Below are positions 33,118 through 42,435 of a stretch of DNA of 64,000 nt, in pieces. Position numbers and translations under genes: made by a program. The notes beneath the pieces are model-generated. The model had not been told where the DNA came from, made no database searches, and saw nothing but the letters and a program-made list of their open reading frames with translations. Origin of the DNA: Burkholderia sp. FERM BP-3421 (GTDB lineage Bacteria; Pseudomonadota; Gammaproteobacteria; Burkholderiales; Burkholderiaceae); NCBI RefSeq assembly GCF_028657905.1, contig NZ_CP117782.1:2170001-2234000 (forward strand). Reading direction: 5' to 3'. Numbering within the stretch: position 1 is the first letter of the stretch; each line of letters starts with the position of its first letter.

Positions 33118-34332
33118 TTATGCGTAGCGGCGCAAACGTGTCGCGAATTCCTGCAAAGCCTTGATGCCGCTTTGCTCTGCGCGGTGACACCAATCTTGCA
33201 ATTGAGCCAGCAATTGTTCACGCGACGCGTTCGAGCGATCCCACATCGAAGCGAGATCCTGGCGAAGCTGGAAATACGTATGAAGCTTCTGGCTGTTCGC
33301 GAAGATCTCCGGCAGCATGCGCTTCTGCGGTTCGTTGAGGCCGTTTTCTTCCTTGTGGAACCACGAGCGCGCGCCGCGCATCAGCTGGTACTTCTCGCGC
33401 GAGCCCAGTTCCTTCAGATGCGCCAGCTCCTGGCGATACGCACGCTTCACGGCCTTGCCGTAACGCGCCATCACTTCGTAGCGGTTCGACAGCACGGCCT
33501 GCAGGGTTTCCTGGTCGAGCACGGCCTTGCGCGCGGCGAGACGCGGCGTCGGCGCAATCTTCTTCACCTTCGCGAGACGGAACGCCGACAGGATGCGGAT
33601 GTACATCCAGCCGATGTCGAACTCATACCACTTGTTCGACAGCTTCGCCGAGGTCGCGAACGTATGGTGGTTGTTGTGCAGTTCCTCTCCGCCGATCACG
33701 ATGCCCCACGGGAAGATGTTGGTGCTCGCATCCGCCGCGTTGAAGTTGCGATAGCCCCAGTAGTGCGCGAGGCCGTTGACGACACCCGCGGCCCAGAACG
33801 GGATCCACACCATCTGCACCGCCCACACGGTCAGGCCGACGAGGCCGAACAGCGCGACGTCGATCACCATCATCAGGCTCACGCCGAGGATCGGATACTT
33901 CGAGTAGACGTTCCGCTCAAGCCAGTCGTTCGGCGTGCCGTGGCTGAACTTGCGCATCGTCTCTTCGTTCTTCGCTTCCGCGCGGTACAGCTCGGCGCCT
34001 TCGAGCAGCACCTTCCAGATGCCGCGCGTCTGCGGGCTGTGCGGATCCTCTTCGGTCTCGCACTTCGCGTGGTGCTTGCGATGGATCGCCGCCCATTGGC
34101 CGGTCAGCATGCCCGTGGTCGTCCACAGCCACAGCCGGAAGAAGTGGCTGACGACCGGATGCAGGTCGAGCGCGCGGTGCGCCTGGCAACGGTGCAGGTA
34201 GACGGTGACGCCGATGATCGTGACGTGCGTGACGGCCAGCGTGAACAACACGATCTGCCACCACGTGAAGCGCAACAACCCGTTGGCGAGGAAATCGAGC
34301 AGGGAATTCAACAAGGCTAGGTACCTGTGCAA
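33118..34332 (-). CDS. Acyl-CoA/fatty-acid desaturase (membrane di-iron, OLE1/DesC-like)
   Basis: A membrane fatty-acid desaturase of about 404 residues that introduces a double bond into acyl chains. The three histidine boxes are HRCQAH (about 48-53), HRKHH (about 84-88) and HNNHH (about 221-225). Four hydrophobic segments flank them. The C-terminal 130 residues are a charged helical extension (ELAHLKELGSREKYQLM) found in the beta-proteobacterial type. There is no ATG near the N-terminus: the frame begins at TTG 34332 or one of the TTG codons at 34314 and 34311, so the true start is uncertain by about seven residues. Confidence 0.9.
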   Translation of the reverse strand: MHRYLALLNSLLDFLANGLLRFTWWQIVLFTLAVTHVTIIGVTVYLHRCQAHRALDLHPVVSHFFRLWLWTTTGMLTGQWAAIHRKHHAKCETEEDPHSPQTRGIWKVLLEGAELYRAEAKNEETMRKFSHGTPNDWLERNVYSKYPILGVSLMMVIDVALFGLVGLTVWAVQMVWIPFWAAGVVNGLAHYWGYRNFNAADASTNIFPWGIVIGGEELHNNHHTFATSAKLSNKWYEFDIGWMYIRILSAFRLAKVKKIAPTPRLAARKAVLDQETLQAVLSNRYEVMARYGKAVKRAYRQELAHLKELGSREKYQLMRGARSWFHKEENGLNEPQKRMLPEIFANSQKLHTYFQLRQDLASMWDRSNASREQLLAQLQDWCHRAEQSGIKALQEFATRLRRYA

Positions 34333-34492
34333 GTAACGACGACGGGCGAAACCGCCTGCGTCAAGAAAATGAAAGCATGCAGCGAGTTAAGACGAAATTT
34401 TACTGCATCCGTTCCAAGTCTTTGTAAAAAATGAATATTTCTTGCCGCAACGCAATGCGATCCGCGGTCCAATCCGGGACTGCGATCGCATT

Positions 34493-35863
34493 TCAGTCCA
34501 GTTTCGCGACATCCGCGGCGCGTGCGCCGCCGCCCTCCCGCCCCGGCCCGGCGGCCTGCGGCGCGAAACCCTCGGGCAGCCCGATCACGCGCACCTCGCG
34601 CTGCGGGAACGGAATCGACACGCCATGTGCGGCAAACAGTCGCCAGAGATTGCGGTTGACGGACGAGCGCACACCCGAGGTGCCCTTCGCCGAGTCGGCA
34701 ATCCAAAACCCCAGCTCGAGATCGATGCCGTCCGCGCCGAAACCGACCAGATAAGACGTGGGCGCGGGTTCCTCGAGCACCCGGTCGACGCCCTTCGCCG
34801 CCTCGGCGAGGAGCGTCATCGCGAACTCGACGTCGGTCGTGTAGGCCACCTGCACGGCGACCTTCGCGTAGCCGCGCGTCAGGTACGACGACTGATTCTG
34901 CACCACGTCGGTGATGAGCTTCTCGTTCGGGATCAGCGTCTCGTTGCCGTCGAGGCCCCGCACCACCGTGTAGCGGGTGCGGATCTGCGTCACGACGCCC
35001 TGCAGGCCGCCGACGTTGATCGCGTCGCCGAGCCGCAGCGAACGGTCGAGCAGGATGATGAAGCCGGACACGTAGTTGCTCGCGATCTTCTGCAAGCCGA
35101 AGCCGAGCCCCACGCCGAGCGCGCCACCGAACACGCCGAGCACCGTCACGTCGATGCCGACGAGCGACAGGCCGACCAGCACCGCCGCGACGATCAGCAG
35201 CGCGCGTCCGATCCGTGACAGCACGACCTTGAGATTCGCATCGAGCGTGCGCGCGCGCATCAGCCGCTCGTCCAGCACCGAGCCGAGCCACATCGCGACG
35301 ATCAGCGTCAGGCACACCCACAGCACGCCGGACACGAGCGACAGCAGCGTGAGGTGCGCGTTGGCGACGCGGAACTGCACGCTGTCGAGCCACGCGACCA
35401 CGTCGCGCTGAATGCCGAGCACGGTCAGCACCATGCCGATCCAGACGATCGTCGAGACGATCCGCTCGACGATCGACAGCCACGCGCTCGTGTGGCCGTC
35501 GCGCGCGAACACGCGCCGCGCGACGAAGAACAGGATGTAGATCAGGCCGATGCCGAACAGCGGCACCAGCGCGAGCTGCAGGAGCGAGGTCGAGATGAAG
35601 TCGTCGAGCGCGGCCTGCACGAGCCACGCGAGCAGCCCGCCGAACAGCGGGAACAGCGCGCGGTTCAGGCTCTGCGCGCCCGCGCCCGCCGGCCGGCCGG
35701 CCGCGGCGCGGCGCGCGTCGAGCCGCCCGCGCAGATAGCGCGCGAGCAGCCAGGCGACGGCCAGCGCGCCGAGCAGCGCCGCGGCCTGCCATAGCATCAC
35801 CGGCTGGCCGAAGTCATGGATGACGTTCTCGAGCCGCCGCGACAGCAAGCGGTTCGGCATCAT
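34493..35863 (-). CDS. Small-conductance mechanosensitive channel family protein (MscS-like)
   Basis: A 456-residue inner-membrane protein. About five or six hydrophobic segments precede the MscS pore helix and beta domain: LGVFGGALGVGLGFGLQKIASNYVSG (about 262-287), then the channel-lining motif with DRSLRLGDAINVGG and LIPNEKLI. The conserved glycine-alanine packing of TM3 is present. It opens under membrane tension to release solutes. Its start overlaps the rsmB stop by 4 nt. Relatives of this length are annotated variously as MscS, YnaI-like or KefA-like. Confidence 0.85.
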   Translation of the reverse strand: MMPNRLLSRRLENVIHDFGQPVMLWQAAALLGALAVAWLLARYLRGRLDARRAAAGRPAGAGAQSLNRALFPLFGGLLAWLVQAALDDFISTSLLQLALVPLFGIGLIYILFFVARRVFARDGHTSAWLSIVERIVSTIVWIGMVLTVLGIQRDVVAWLDSVQFRVANAHLTLLSLVSGVLWVCLTLIVAMWLGSVLDERLMRARTLDANLKVVLSRIGRALLIVAAVLVGLSLVGIDVTVLGVFGGALGVGLGFGLQKIASNYVSGFIILLDRSLRLGDAINVGGLQGVVTQIRTRYTVVRGLDGNETLIPNEKLITDVVQNQSSYLTRGYAKVAVQVAYTTDVEFAMTLLAEAAKGVDRVLEEPAPTSYLVGFGADGIDLELGFWIADSAKGTSGVRSSVNRNLWRLFAAHGVSIPFPQREVRVIGLPEGFAPQAAGPGREGGGARAADVAKLD

Positions 35864-37143
35864 GCGCCGCTTTCCGCGCCTGCCGCGCGTCGTTCGAGGA
35901 CCGCCGCGAAGAAGCCGTCGGTCGCATGGCGGTGCGGCCACAGCGACAGGTAGTCGCCCATCTCGAGTTCGATGCGTTGCTCGGCGAGCACGTCGCGCGC
36001 CGGCACCAGCGTGAAGTCGGGATGGTCGGCGAGGAAGGCCGTGACGATCGCCTCGTTCTCCGCGTCGAGCAGGCTGCAGGTCGCGTAGACGAGCCGGCCG
36101 CCCTTCTTCACGAGGCGCGCGGCGCTCGCGAGGATCGACGCCTGCTTCGGCGCCAGTTCGGCGACCGAGGCGCTGGTCTGGCGCCACTTCAGGTCCGGAT
36201 TGCGGCGCAGCGTGCCGAGGCCGCTGCACGGCGCATCGACCAGCACGCGGTCGATCTTGCCCGCAAGCCGCTTGATCTTCGCGTCGTGCTCGCTGTCGAT
36301 CAGCACCGGGTTCACGTTCGACAGCCCGCTGCGCGCGAGGCGCGGCTTCAGTTTCGCGAGCCGCTTCTCGGACACGTCGAACGCGTACAGCCGGCCCGTC
36401 GAGCGCATCATCGCGCCGAGCGCGAGCGTCTTGCCGCCCGCGCCCGCGCAGAAGTCGACCACCATCTCGCCGCGACGCGGCGCGACGAGCGAGCACAGCA
36501 GTTGGCTGCCCTCATCCTGCACCTCGATCAGCCCATCCTGGAACAATTCGAGCTTGGTCAGCGCGGGCTTGCCCGCCACCCGCACCCCGGCCGGCGCGAA
36601 CGGCGTCTCGCCCGCGTCGATGCCGACCGCCTGCAGCCCCTCGAGCACCTGCTCGCGGCTGGCCTTGAGCGTGTTCGCGCGCAGGTCGAGCGGCGCCGGA
36701 TAGTTGACGGCGGCGGCCAGCTGCGCCAGTTCCTCCGCGTCGAGGCGCTGCGCGAGCGCCTGGTGGATCCAGTCGGGCAGGTTGGTGCGCACGCGCAGCG
36801 GCAGGCTCGCCGGATCGATCTTCGACACGTGGTCGAGCCACGCCCACTCGGCGTCCGACACGTGCGGACGCAGCGCCGAACGGCCGGCCGTCTGCATCAG
36901 GCCGAGCAGCGCGAGGCGCCGCGCCGGGTTGCCGGAGCCGCTCTCGGCGAGGTGGCCGTACTCCATCTTCCGGCGCAGCACCGCGAACACCGCCTCGGCG
37001 ATCACGCCGCGCTCGGCGTGGCCGAGCTTCGGATGCGCGCGGAAAAAGCGGCTCGTGGTCGCGTCGGCAGGGCCGGTGAATTTCAGGACTTCGGCGAGCA
37101 GCGTCTCAGTCTGACCAATCAGAAAACCATGCAACTTCTTCAT
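35860..37143 (-). CDS. rsmB: 16S rRNA m5C methyltransferase, RsmB family
   Basis: A 427-residue SAM-dependent methyltransferase that in E. coli modifies C967 of 16S rRNA. An N-terminal NusB-like RNA-binding region is followed by the catalytic domain with the SAM loop DFCAGAGGKTLALG (about 231-244). The two catalytic cysteines lie in DAPCSGLGTLRRNPD and VYATCSLLDAENE. It starts overlapping the purN stop by 4 nt and its stop overlaps the mscS-like start, so three genes form a coupled run. In many relatives rsmB follows fmt/def, but here its upstream neighbour is purN, a formyltransferase fold relative of fmt. Confidence 0.85.
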   Translation of the reverse strand: MKKLHGFLIGQTETLLAEVLKFTGPADATTSRFFRAHPKLGHAERGVIAEAVFAVLRRKMEYGHLAESGSGNPARRLALLGLMQTAGRSALRPHVSDAEWAWLDHVSKIDPASLPLRVRTNLPDWIHQALAQRLDAEELAQLAAAVNYPAPLDLRANTLKASREQVLEGLQAVGIDAGETPFAPAGVRVAGKPALTKLELFQDGLIEVQDEGSQLLCSLVAPRRGEMVVDFCAGAGGKTLALGAMMRSTGRLYAFDVSEKRLAKLKPRLARSGLSNVNPVLIDSEHDAKIKRLAGKIDRVLVDAPCSGLGTLRRNPDLKWRQTSASVAELAPKQASILASAARLVKKGGRLVYATCSLLDAENEAIVTAFLADHPDFTLVPARDVLAEQRIELEMGDYLSLWPHRHATDGFFAAVLERRAAGAESGA

Positions 37144-37811
37144 ACACCCTCACCCGTCGGATTCGTTGTCGTGTTTGCGTCGTCCGTGAAATACCAGCGC
37201 GCCTCGTGCGGCGCGACGACCGCCCGGCCGCCCTCCAGGCGCAGCCGCCCGTCGACGAACCAGCGCACCGCGCGCGGATACAGCACGTGCTCGGCCGCCA
37301 GCACGCGAGCGGCCAGCGCCTGCGCGTCGTCGCCCGCGCGCACCGGCAGCGCCGCCTGCGCGACGATCGCGCCGCTGTCCAGCTCCGGAATCACGAAATG
37401 CACGGTCGCGCCATGCAGCGCGACGCCGGCGTCGAGCGCCTGCTGATGCGTGTGGATGCCCTTGAAGCTCGGCAGCAGCGACGGGTGGATATTCAGCATC
37501 CGGCCCTCATATCGCTTGACGAAGGCCGGCGTCAGGATGCGCATGAAGCCCGCGAGCACGACCAGATCGGGGGCGAAGCGGTCGATCTCGGCGGCGAGGG
37601 CCGCATCGAAGCTGTCGCGGCTGTCGAAGCCGCGGTGGTCGACCACCGCCGTCGCGATGCCGTGCGACGCGGCGAACGCCAGGCCGGCCGCGTCGGGCCG
37701 GTTGGCGATCACGGCGGCGATCTGGGCGGGCCAGCGTTCGCGCGCGCATGCGTCGACGAGGGCCTCCATGTTGCTGCCGCGGCCGGAAATCAGGATGACA
37801 AGTTTTTTCAT
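37140..37811 (-). CDS. purN: Phosphoribosylglycinamide formyltransferase PurN
   Basis: A 223-residue GAR transformylase for purine synthesis. The phosphate-binding SGRGSNMEAL (about 9-18) and the formyl-transfer triad Asn-His-Asp (NIHPSLLPSFKG, then ELDSGAI) are intact. It is the first gene of a minus-strand run with rsmB and the mechanosensitive channel. It is divergent from ribF, with 124 bp between the two starts. Confidence 0.95.
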   Translation of the reverse strand: MKKLVILISGRGSNMEALVDACARERWPAQIAAVIANRPDAAGLAFAASHGIATAVVDHRGFDSRDSFDAALAAEIDRFAPDLVVLAGFMRILTPAFVKRYEGRMLNIHPSLLPSFKGIHTHQQALDAGVALHGATVHFVIPELDSGAIVAQAALPVRAGDDAQALAARVLAAEHVLYPRAVRWFVDGRLRLEGGRAVVAPHEARWYFTDDANTTTNPTGEGV

Positions 37812-37935
37812 CCGCGGATTTTACCATTCGCCCTCCCCGATCCCGCCGTCCTGAGCCGCCCTGGCTCGCGTGCGTTTATAATCTTCTGCTTTGCGGCATT
37901 TGCCCGCGTCATCCCCACGCTGCCACCCGCTTATC

Positions 37936-38928
37936 GTGAAAGTCTTCCGCGGCCTGCCCAACGCCGAAAGCCGCGCCCCGTGCGCGCTGACGATCGGCAA
38001 CTTCGACGGTGTCCATCGCGGCCACCAGGCGCTGCTCGCGCGCGTGCGCGCGGCGGCGGACGCGCGCGGGCTGCCGGTATGCGTGATGACCTTCGAGCCG
38101 CATCCGCGTGAATTCTTCAACCCGGCCGGCGCGCCGCCGCGCATCGCGATGCTGCGCGACAAGCTCGAGGCGCTGCGCGAGCACGGCGTCGACCGGGTCG
38201 TCGTCGAACACTTCAATCACACGTTCGCGAGCCAGTCGCCCGACGCGTTCGTCGAGCGCACGCTCGTCAACGGCCTGCACACGCGCTGGATGATGGTCGG
38301 CGACGATTTCTGCTACGGCGCGAAGCGCGCGGGCGATTTCGCGTCGCTCAAGGCCGCGGGCCTGCGCCACGGCTTCGAGGTCGAGCAGATGGCGACGCTC
38401 GCCGATCCGGGCGGCACGCGCATCTCCAGCTCCGGCGTGCGCGCGGCGCTGGCCGCGGGCGACCTCGATGCGGCCGCGCGCGCGCTCGGCCACGGCTACG
38501 CGATCAGCGGGCACGTCGCGCACGGGCTCAAGCTCGGCCGCGATCTCGGCTTTCCGACGCTCAACCTGCCGATCGCGCACAAGCGCCCGGCGCTGTCGGG
38601 CATCTTCGTGGTGCGGGTGCACGGCCTCGGGCCCGCGCCGCTGCCGGGCGTCGCGAGCCTCGGCGTGCGGCCGACCGTCGACGATTCCGGCCGCGTGCTG
38701 CTCGAGGTCCACCTGCTCGACTGGCACGGCGACGCGTATGGCAAACTCGTGCGCGTCGAATTCCTGAAGAAGCTGCGCGACGAGGCGAAATTCGACGATC
38801 TCGAAACGCTGTCGCGCGCGATCGCGCAAGACGTCGCCGACACCCGCGCGTACTTCGCGGCGCACGGCCACGCGCCGGGCGGCCGCGCGACCGGCTTCGC
38901 GACCTCGGCCACGGATCGAATTAGCTGA
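37936..38928 (+). CDS. ribF: Bifunctional riboflavin kinase / FAD synthetase RibF
   Basis: A 330-residue enzyme making FMN then FAD. The N-terminal nucleotidyl-transferase domain has the GNFDGVHRGHQALL signature (about 22-35) and SSSGVRAALAAGDL; the C-terminal kinase domain has GRDLGFPTLNLP (about 202-213) and the KLVRVEFLKKLRDEAKF strand. A GTG at 37936 gives the conserved start KVFRG; a far upstream ATG at 37891 is less likely. It precedes ileS, as in many proteobacteria. Confidence 0.9.
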   Translation: MKVFRGLPNAESRAPCALTIGNFDGVHRGHQALLARVRAAADARGLPVCVMTFEPHPREFFNPAGAPPRIAMLRDKLEALREHGVDRVVVEHFNHTFASQSPDAFVERTLVNGLHTRWMMVGDDFCYGAKRAGDFASLKAAGLRHGFEVEQMATLADPGGTRISSSGVRAALAAGDLDAAARALGHGYAISGHVAHGLKLGRDLGFPTLNLPIAHKRPALSGIFVVRVHGLGPAPLPGVASLGVRPTVDDSGRVLLEVHLLDWHGDAYGKLVRVEFLKKLRDEAKFDDLETLSRAIAQDVADTRAYFAAHGHAPGGRATGFATSATDRIS

Positions 38929-39033
38929 TCTTGCGGCACGCCCCGCGCGTGCCCTCTTCCGCGCGCCCGGTGCCGGCGCCGCGACCCGATTCACGACGCG
39001 CGAGCGTCCCCCCGATTTCACAGCGATCTCATC

Positions 39034-41871
39034 ATGAGCAACAAGAAAGCCGATTCGAAACCGCAGGCCAAGTATCCGGTCAACCTGCTCGACACGCCGT
39101 TCCCGATGCGCGGCGACCTGCCGAAGCGCGAGCCGCAATGGGTGAAGGACTGGGAAGCGCGCGGGATCTACGACAAGATCCGCGCCGCCAGCCAGGGCCG
39201 CCCGAAGTTCATCCTGCATGACGGCCCGCCGTATGCGAACGGCGATATCCACCTCGGCCACGCGGTCAACAAGATCCTCAAGGACATGGTGGTCAAGTCG
39301 CGCAACATGGCGGGCTTCGACGCGCCCTACGTGCCGGGCTGGGACTGCCACGGCATGCCGATCGAGATCCAGATCGAGAAGCAGTTCGGCAAGGCGCTGC
39401 CGGCCGCCGAGGTGATGAGCAAGGCGCGCACCTACGCGACCGAGCAGATCGAGAAGCAGAAGGTCGGCTTCAAGCGGCTCGGCGTGCTCGGCGACTGGGG
39501 CAATCCGTACAAGACGATGAACTTCGTCAACGAGGCGGGCGAGATCCGCGCGCTCGGCAAGATCATCGAGAAAGGCTATGTGTATCGCGGGCTCAAGCCC
39601 GTCAACTGGTGCTTCGATTGCGGCTCGGCGCTCGCCGAGGCGGAAGTCGAGTACAAGGACCGCACCGATCCGACGATCGACGTGCTGTTCCCGTTCGCCG
39701 AGCCGGAAAAGACCGCGCAGGCGTTCGGCCTCGCCGCGCTGCCGCGCGCCGAGGGCGGCATCGTGATCTGGACCACCACGCCGTGGACCATCCCCGCGAA
39801 CCAGGCGCTCAACCTCCATCCGGAAATCGTCTACGCGCTCGTCGACACCCCGCGCGGCCTGCTGATCCTGGCCGAGGAGCGCGTCGCCGCGTGCCTGACG
39901 GAGTTCGGCCTGACGGGCGAAGTGATCGCGACGACCCCGGGCGCGGCGCTCGCGAACCTGCGCTTCCACCACCCGCTCGCGGGCGCCCACCCGGGCTACC
40001 GCCGCACCGCGCCCGCCTACCTCGGCGACTACGTGACGACCGACACCGGCACGGGCGTGGTCCACTCGTCGCCCGCGTACGGCGTCGAGGACTTCGTGTC
40101 CTGCAAGGCGCACGGCATGACCGACTCCGACATCATCAACCCGGTGATGGGCGACGGCCGCTATGGCGAATCGCTGCCGCTGTTCGGCGGGCTGTCGATC
40201 TGGGATGCGAACCCGAAGGTGATCGAGGCGCTCGACGCGGCCGGCACGCTGCTGCGCAGCGAGAAGTACACGCACAGCTACATGCACTGCTGGCGCCACA
40301 AGTCCCCGATCATCTACCGCGCGACCTCGCAATGGTTCGCCGGCATGGACGTCAAGCCGAACGACGGCAAGGGCACGCTGCGCGAGACCGCGCTCGAGGG
40401 CGTCGAGGCGACCGCATTCTACCCGTCGTGGGGCAAGCAGCGCCTTTTCAGCATGATCGCGAACCGGCCGGACTGGACGCTGTCGCGCCAGCGCCAATGG
40501 GGCGTGCCGATGGCGTTCTTCGTGCACAAGGAAACCGGCGAGCTGCATCCGCGCACGCTCGAACTGCTCGAAGCGGTCGCGCAGCGCGTCGAGCAAAACG
40601 GGATCGAGGCCTGGCAGACGCTCGATCCGCGCGAGCTGATCGGCGACGACGCCAACCTGTATGAAAAGAACCGCGACACGCTCGACGTGTGGTTCGACTC
40701 GGGCACGACCCACTGGCACGTGCTGCGCGGCTCGCACAAGGACCAGCTGCAGTTCCCGGCCGACCTGTACCTCGAAGGCTCGGACCAGCACCGCGGCTGG
40801 TTCCACTCGTCGCTGCTGACGGCCTCGATGCTCGACGGCCGCGCGCCGTACAAGGGCCTGCTCACGCACGGCTTCACGGTCGACGGCGAAGGCCGCAAGA
40901 TGAGCAAGTCGCTCGGCAACGGGATCGACCCGCACGAGGTCGCGAACCGCCTCGGCGCGGAAATCATCCGGCTGTGGATCGCGTCGACCGACTACTCGGG
41001 CGAGCTGGCGATCTCCGAGGAAATCCTCAAGCGCGTGACGGAAGGCTATCGCCGGATCCGCAACACGCTGCGCTTCCTGCTCGCGAACCTGTCGGACTTC
41101 GACTACGCGCAGCACGCCGTGCCGCCCGAGCAATGGCTCGAGATCGACCGCTACGCGATCGCGTTCTCCGCGCAGCTGCAAACCGAGCTGCTCGCTCACT
41201 ACGAGAAGTACGAGTTCCATCCGGTGGTCGCGAAGCTGCAGACCTACTGCTCGGAAGATCTCGGCGGCTTCTACCTCGACGTGCTGAAGGACCGCCTGTA
41301 CACGAGCGCCGCGGGCTCCGTCGCGCGCCGCTCCGCGCAGACCGCGCTCTATCACGTGACGCAGGGCCTGCTGCGCGTGCTCGCGCCGTTCCTGTCGTTC
41401 ACGGCCGAGGAAGCGTGGCAGGTGTTCCAGCCGGGCGCCGAGACGATCTTCACCGAGACCTACTACGCGTATCCGGAGATCGCCGGCGCGCAGGCGCTGA
41501 TCGACAAGTGGACGCTGCTGCGCGAGGTGCGCGGCAACGTGACGAAGGCGCTCGAGGAAGCCCGCACCGAGAACCGCATCGGCTCGTCGCTGCAGGCGGA
41601 GCTGACGCTGCACGCGAGCGGCGCGCGCCACGACGCGCTCGCGAGCCTCGGCGACGATCTCAAGTTCGTGCTGATCACCTCGGCCGCGACCGTGGTCCGC
41701 GTCGACGACGAGGCGCACGAAGGCGTCGACGTCGCGGCGTCGAAGTACCAGAAGTGCGAGCGCTGCTGGCACTACCGCGCGGACGTCGGCGCCCACGCCG
41801 ACCATCCGACGCTGTGCGGCCGCTGCTTCTCCAACCTGTTCGAAAACGGCGAAACCCGGAGCATCGCTTAA
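39034..41871 (+). CDS. ileS: Isoleucyl-tRNA synthetase IleS
   Basis: A 945-residue class I synthetase. The HIGH-type motif is GDIHLGHAVNK (about 71-81), the editing domain CP1 is in the middle, and the KMSKS loop is GRKMSKSLGNGID (about 620-632). The C-terminal zinc site Cys-x2-Cys ... Cys-x2-Cys is in KCERCWHYR and LCGRCFSN. Its stop TAA overlaps the lspA start by one base, which couples the two. The ileS-lspA order is conserved. A moderate ATG start follows an AT-poor leader. Confidence 0.97.
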   Translation: MSNKKADSKPQAKYPVNLLDTPFPMRGDLPKREPQWVKDWEARGIYDKIRAASQGRPKFILHDGPPYANGDIHLGHAVNKILKDMVVKSRNMAGFDAPYVPGWDCHGMPIEIQIEKQFGKALPAAEVMSKARTYATEQIEKQKVGFKRLGVLGDWGNPYKTMNFVNEAGEIRALGKIIEKGYVYRGLKPVNWCFDCGSALAEAEVEYKDRTDPTIDVLFPFAEPEKTAQAFGLAALPRAEGGIVIWTTTPWTIPANQALNLHPEIVYALVDTPRGLLILAEERVAACLTEFGLTGEVIATTPGAALANLRFHHPLAGAHPGYRRTAPAYLGDYVTTDTGTGVVHSSPAYGVEDFVSCKAHGMTDSDIINPVMGDGRYGESLPLFGGLSIWDANPKVIEALDAAGTLLRSEKYTHSYMHCWRHKSPIIYRATSQWFAGMDVKPNDGKGTLRETALEGVEATAFYPSWGKQRLFSMIANRPDWTLSRQRQWGVPMAFFVHKETGELHPRTLELLEAVAQRVEQNGIEAWQTLDPRELIGDDANLYEKNRDTLDVWFDSGTTHWHVLRGSHKDQLQFPADLYLEGSDQHRGWFHSSLLTASMLDGRAPYKGLLTHGFTVDGEGRKMSKSLGNGIDPHEVANRLGAEIIRLWIASTDYSGELAISEEILKRVTEGYRRIRNTLRFLLANLSDFDYAQHAVPPEQWLEIDRYAIAFSAQLQTELLAHYEKYEFHPVVAKLQTYCSEDLGGFYLDVLKDRLYTSAAGSVARRSAQTALYHVTQGLLRVLAPFLSFTAEEAWQVFQPGAETIFTETYYAYPEIAGAQALIDKWTLLREVRGNVTKALEEARTENRIGSSLQAELTLHASGARHDALASLGDDLKFVLITSAATVVRVDDEAHEGVDVAASKYQKCERCWHYRADVGAHADHPTLCGRCFSNLFENGETRSIA

Positions 41872-42371
41872 TGGCCAAGACCCTGTCGAAATCGTCGAGC
41901 GGGACGCTCGCGCCGTGGCTCGGCATTTCGCTGATCGTGATCCTGTTCGACCAGCTGACCAAGATCGCGGTGCTGAAGACCTTCGCGTACGGCGTGCTGC
42001 ATCCGCTCGCGCCGTTCTTCAACCTAACGCTGATCTACAACCGCGGCGCCGCGTTCGGCTTTCTCGCGACCGCCGGCGGCTGGCAGCGCTGGGCGTTCAC
42101 CGCGCTCGGCATCGTCGCGACGCTCGTGATCTGCTACCTGCTCAAGCGCCACGGCCAGCAGCGCCTGTTCAGCACGTCGCTGGCGCTGATCCTCGGCGGC
42201 GCGCTCGGCAACGTGATCGACCGGCTCGTGTACGGCCACGTGATCGACTTCCTCGACTTCCACGTCGGCAACTGGCACTGGCCCGCGTTCAACCTCGCCG
42301 ATTCGGCGATCACGATCGGCGCGATCCTGCTGGTCTACGACGAGCTGCGCCGCGTGCGCGGCACGCGCTGA
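41871..42371 (+). CDS. lspA: Lipoprotein signal peptidase LspA
   Basis: A 166-residue inner-membrane aspartic protease that removes lipoprotein signal peptides. Four membrane helices are visible. The two catalytic Asp residues are in NVIDRLVYGHVIDFLDF (about 113) and AFNLADSAI (about 141). Start overlaps the ileS stop (TAATG). It ends ahead of coaBC with 64 bp between. Confidence 0.97.
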   Translation: MAKTLSKSSSGTLAPWLGISLIVILFDQLTKIAVLKTFAYGVLHPLAPFFNLTLIYNRGAAFGFLATAGGWQRWAFTALGIVATLVICYLLKRHGQQRLFSTSLALILGGALGNVIDRLVYGHVIDFLDFHVGNWHWPAFNLADSAITIGAILLVYDELRRVRGTR

Positions 42372-42435
42372 ACGCTTACACTGCGCGCAGGGCCGGCGCC
42401 GCGCGCCGGCCGCCACGTGCTTCCGGAGGCCTCAG

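Noticed and set aside
37909..41805. Very long open frame antisense to ribF and ileS (about 1300 codons)
   Set aside because: High GC content removes stop codons from the antisense frame of well-conserved genes; the sense genes are unambiguous.
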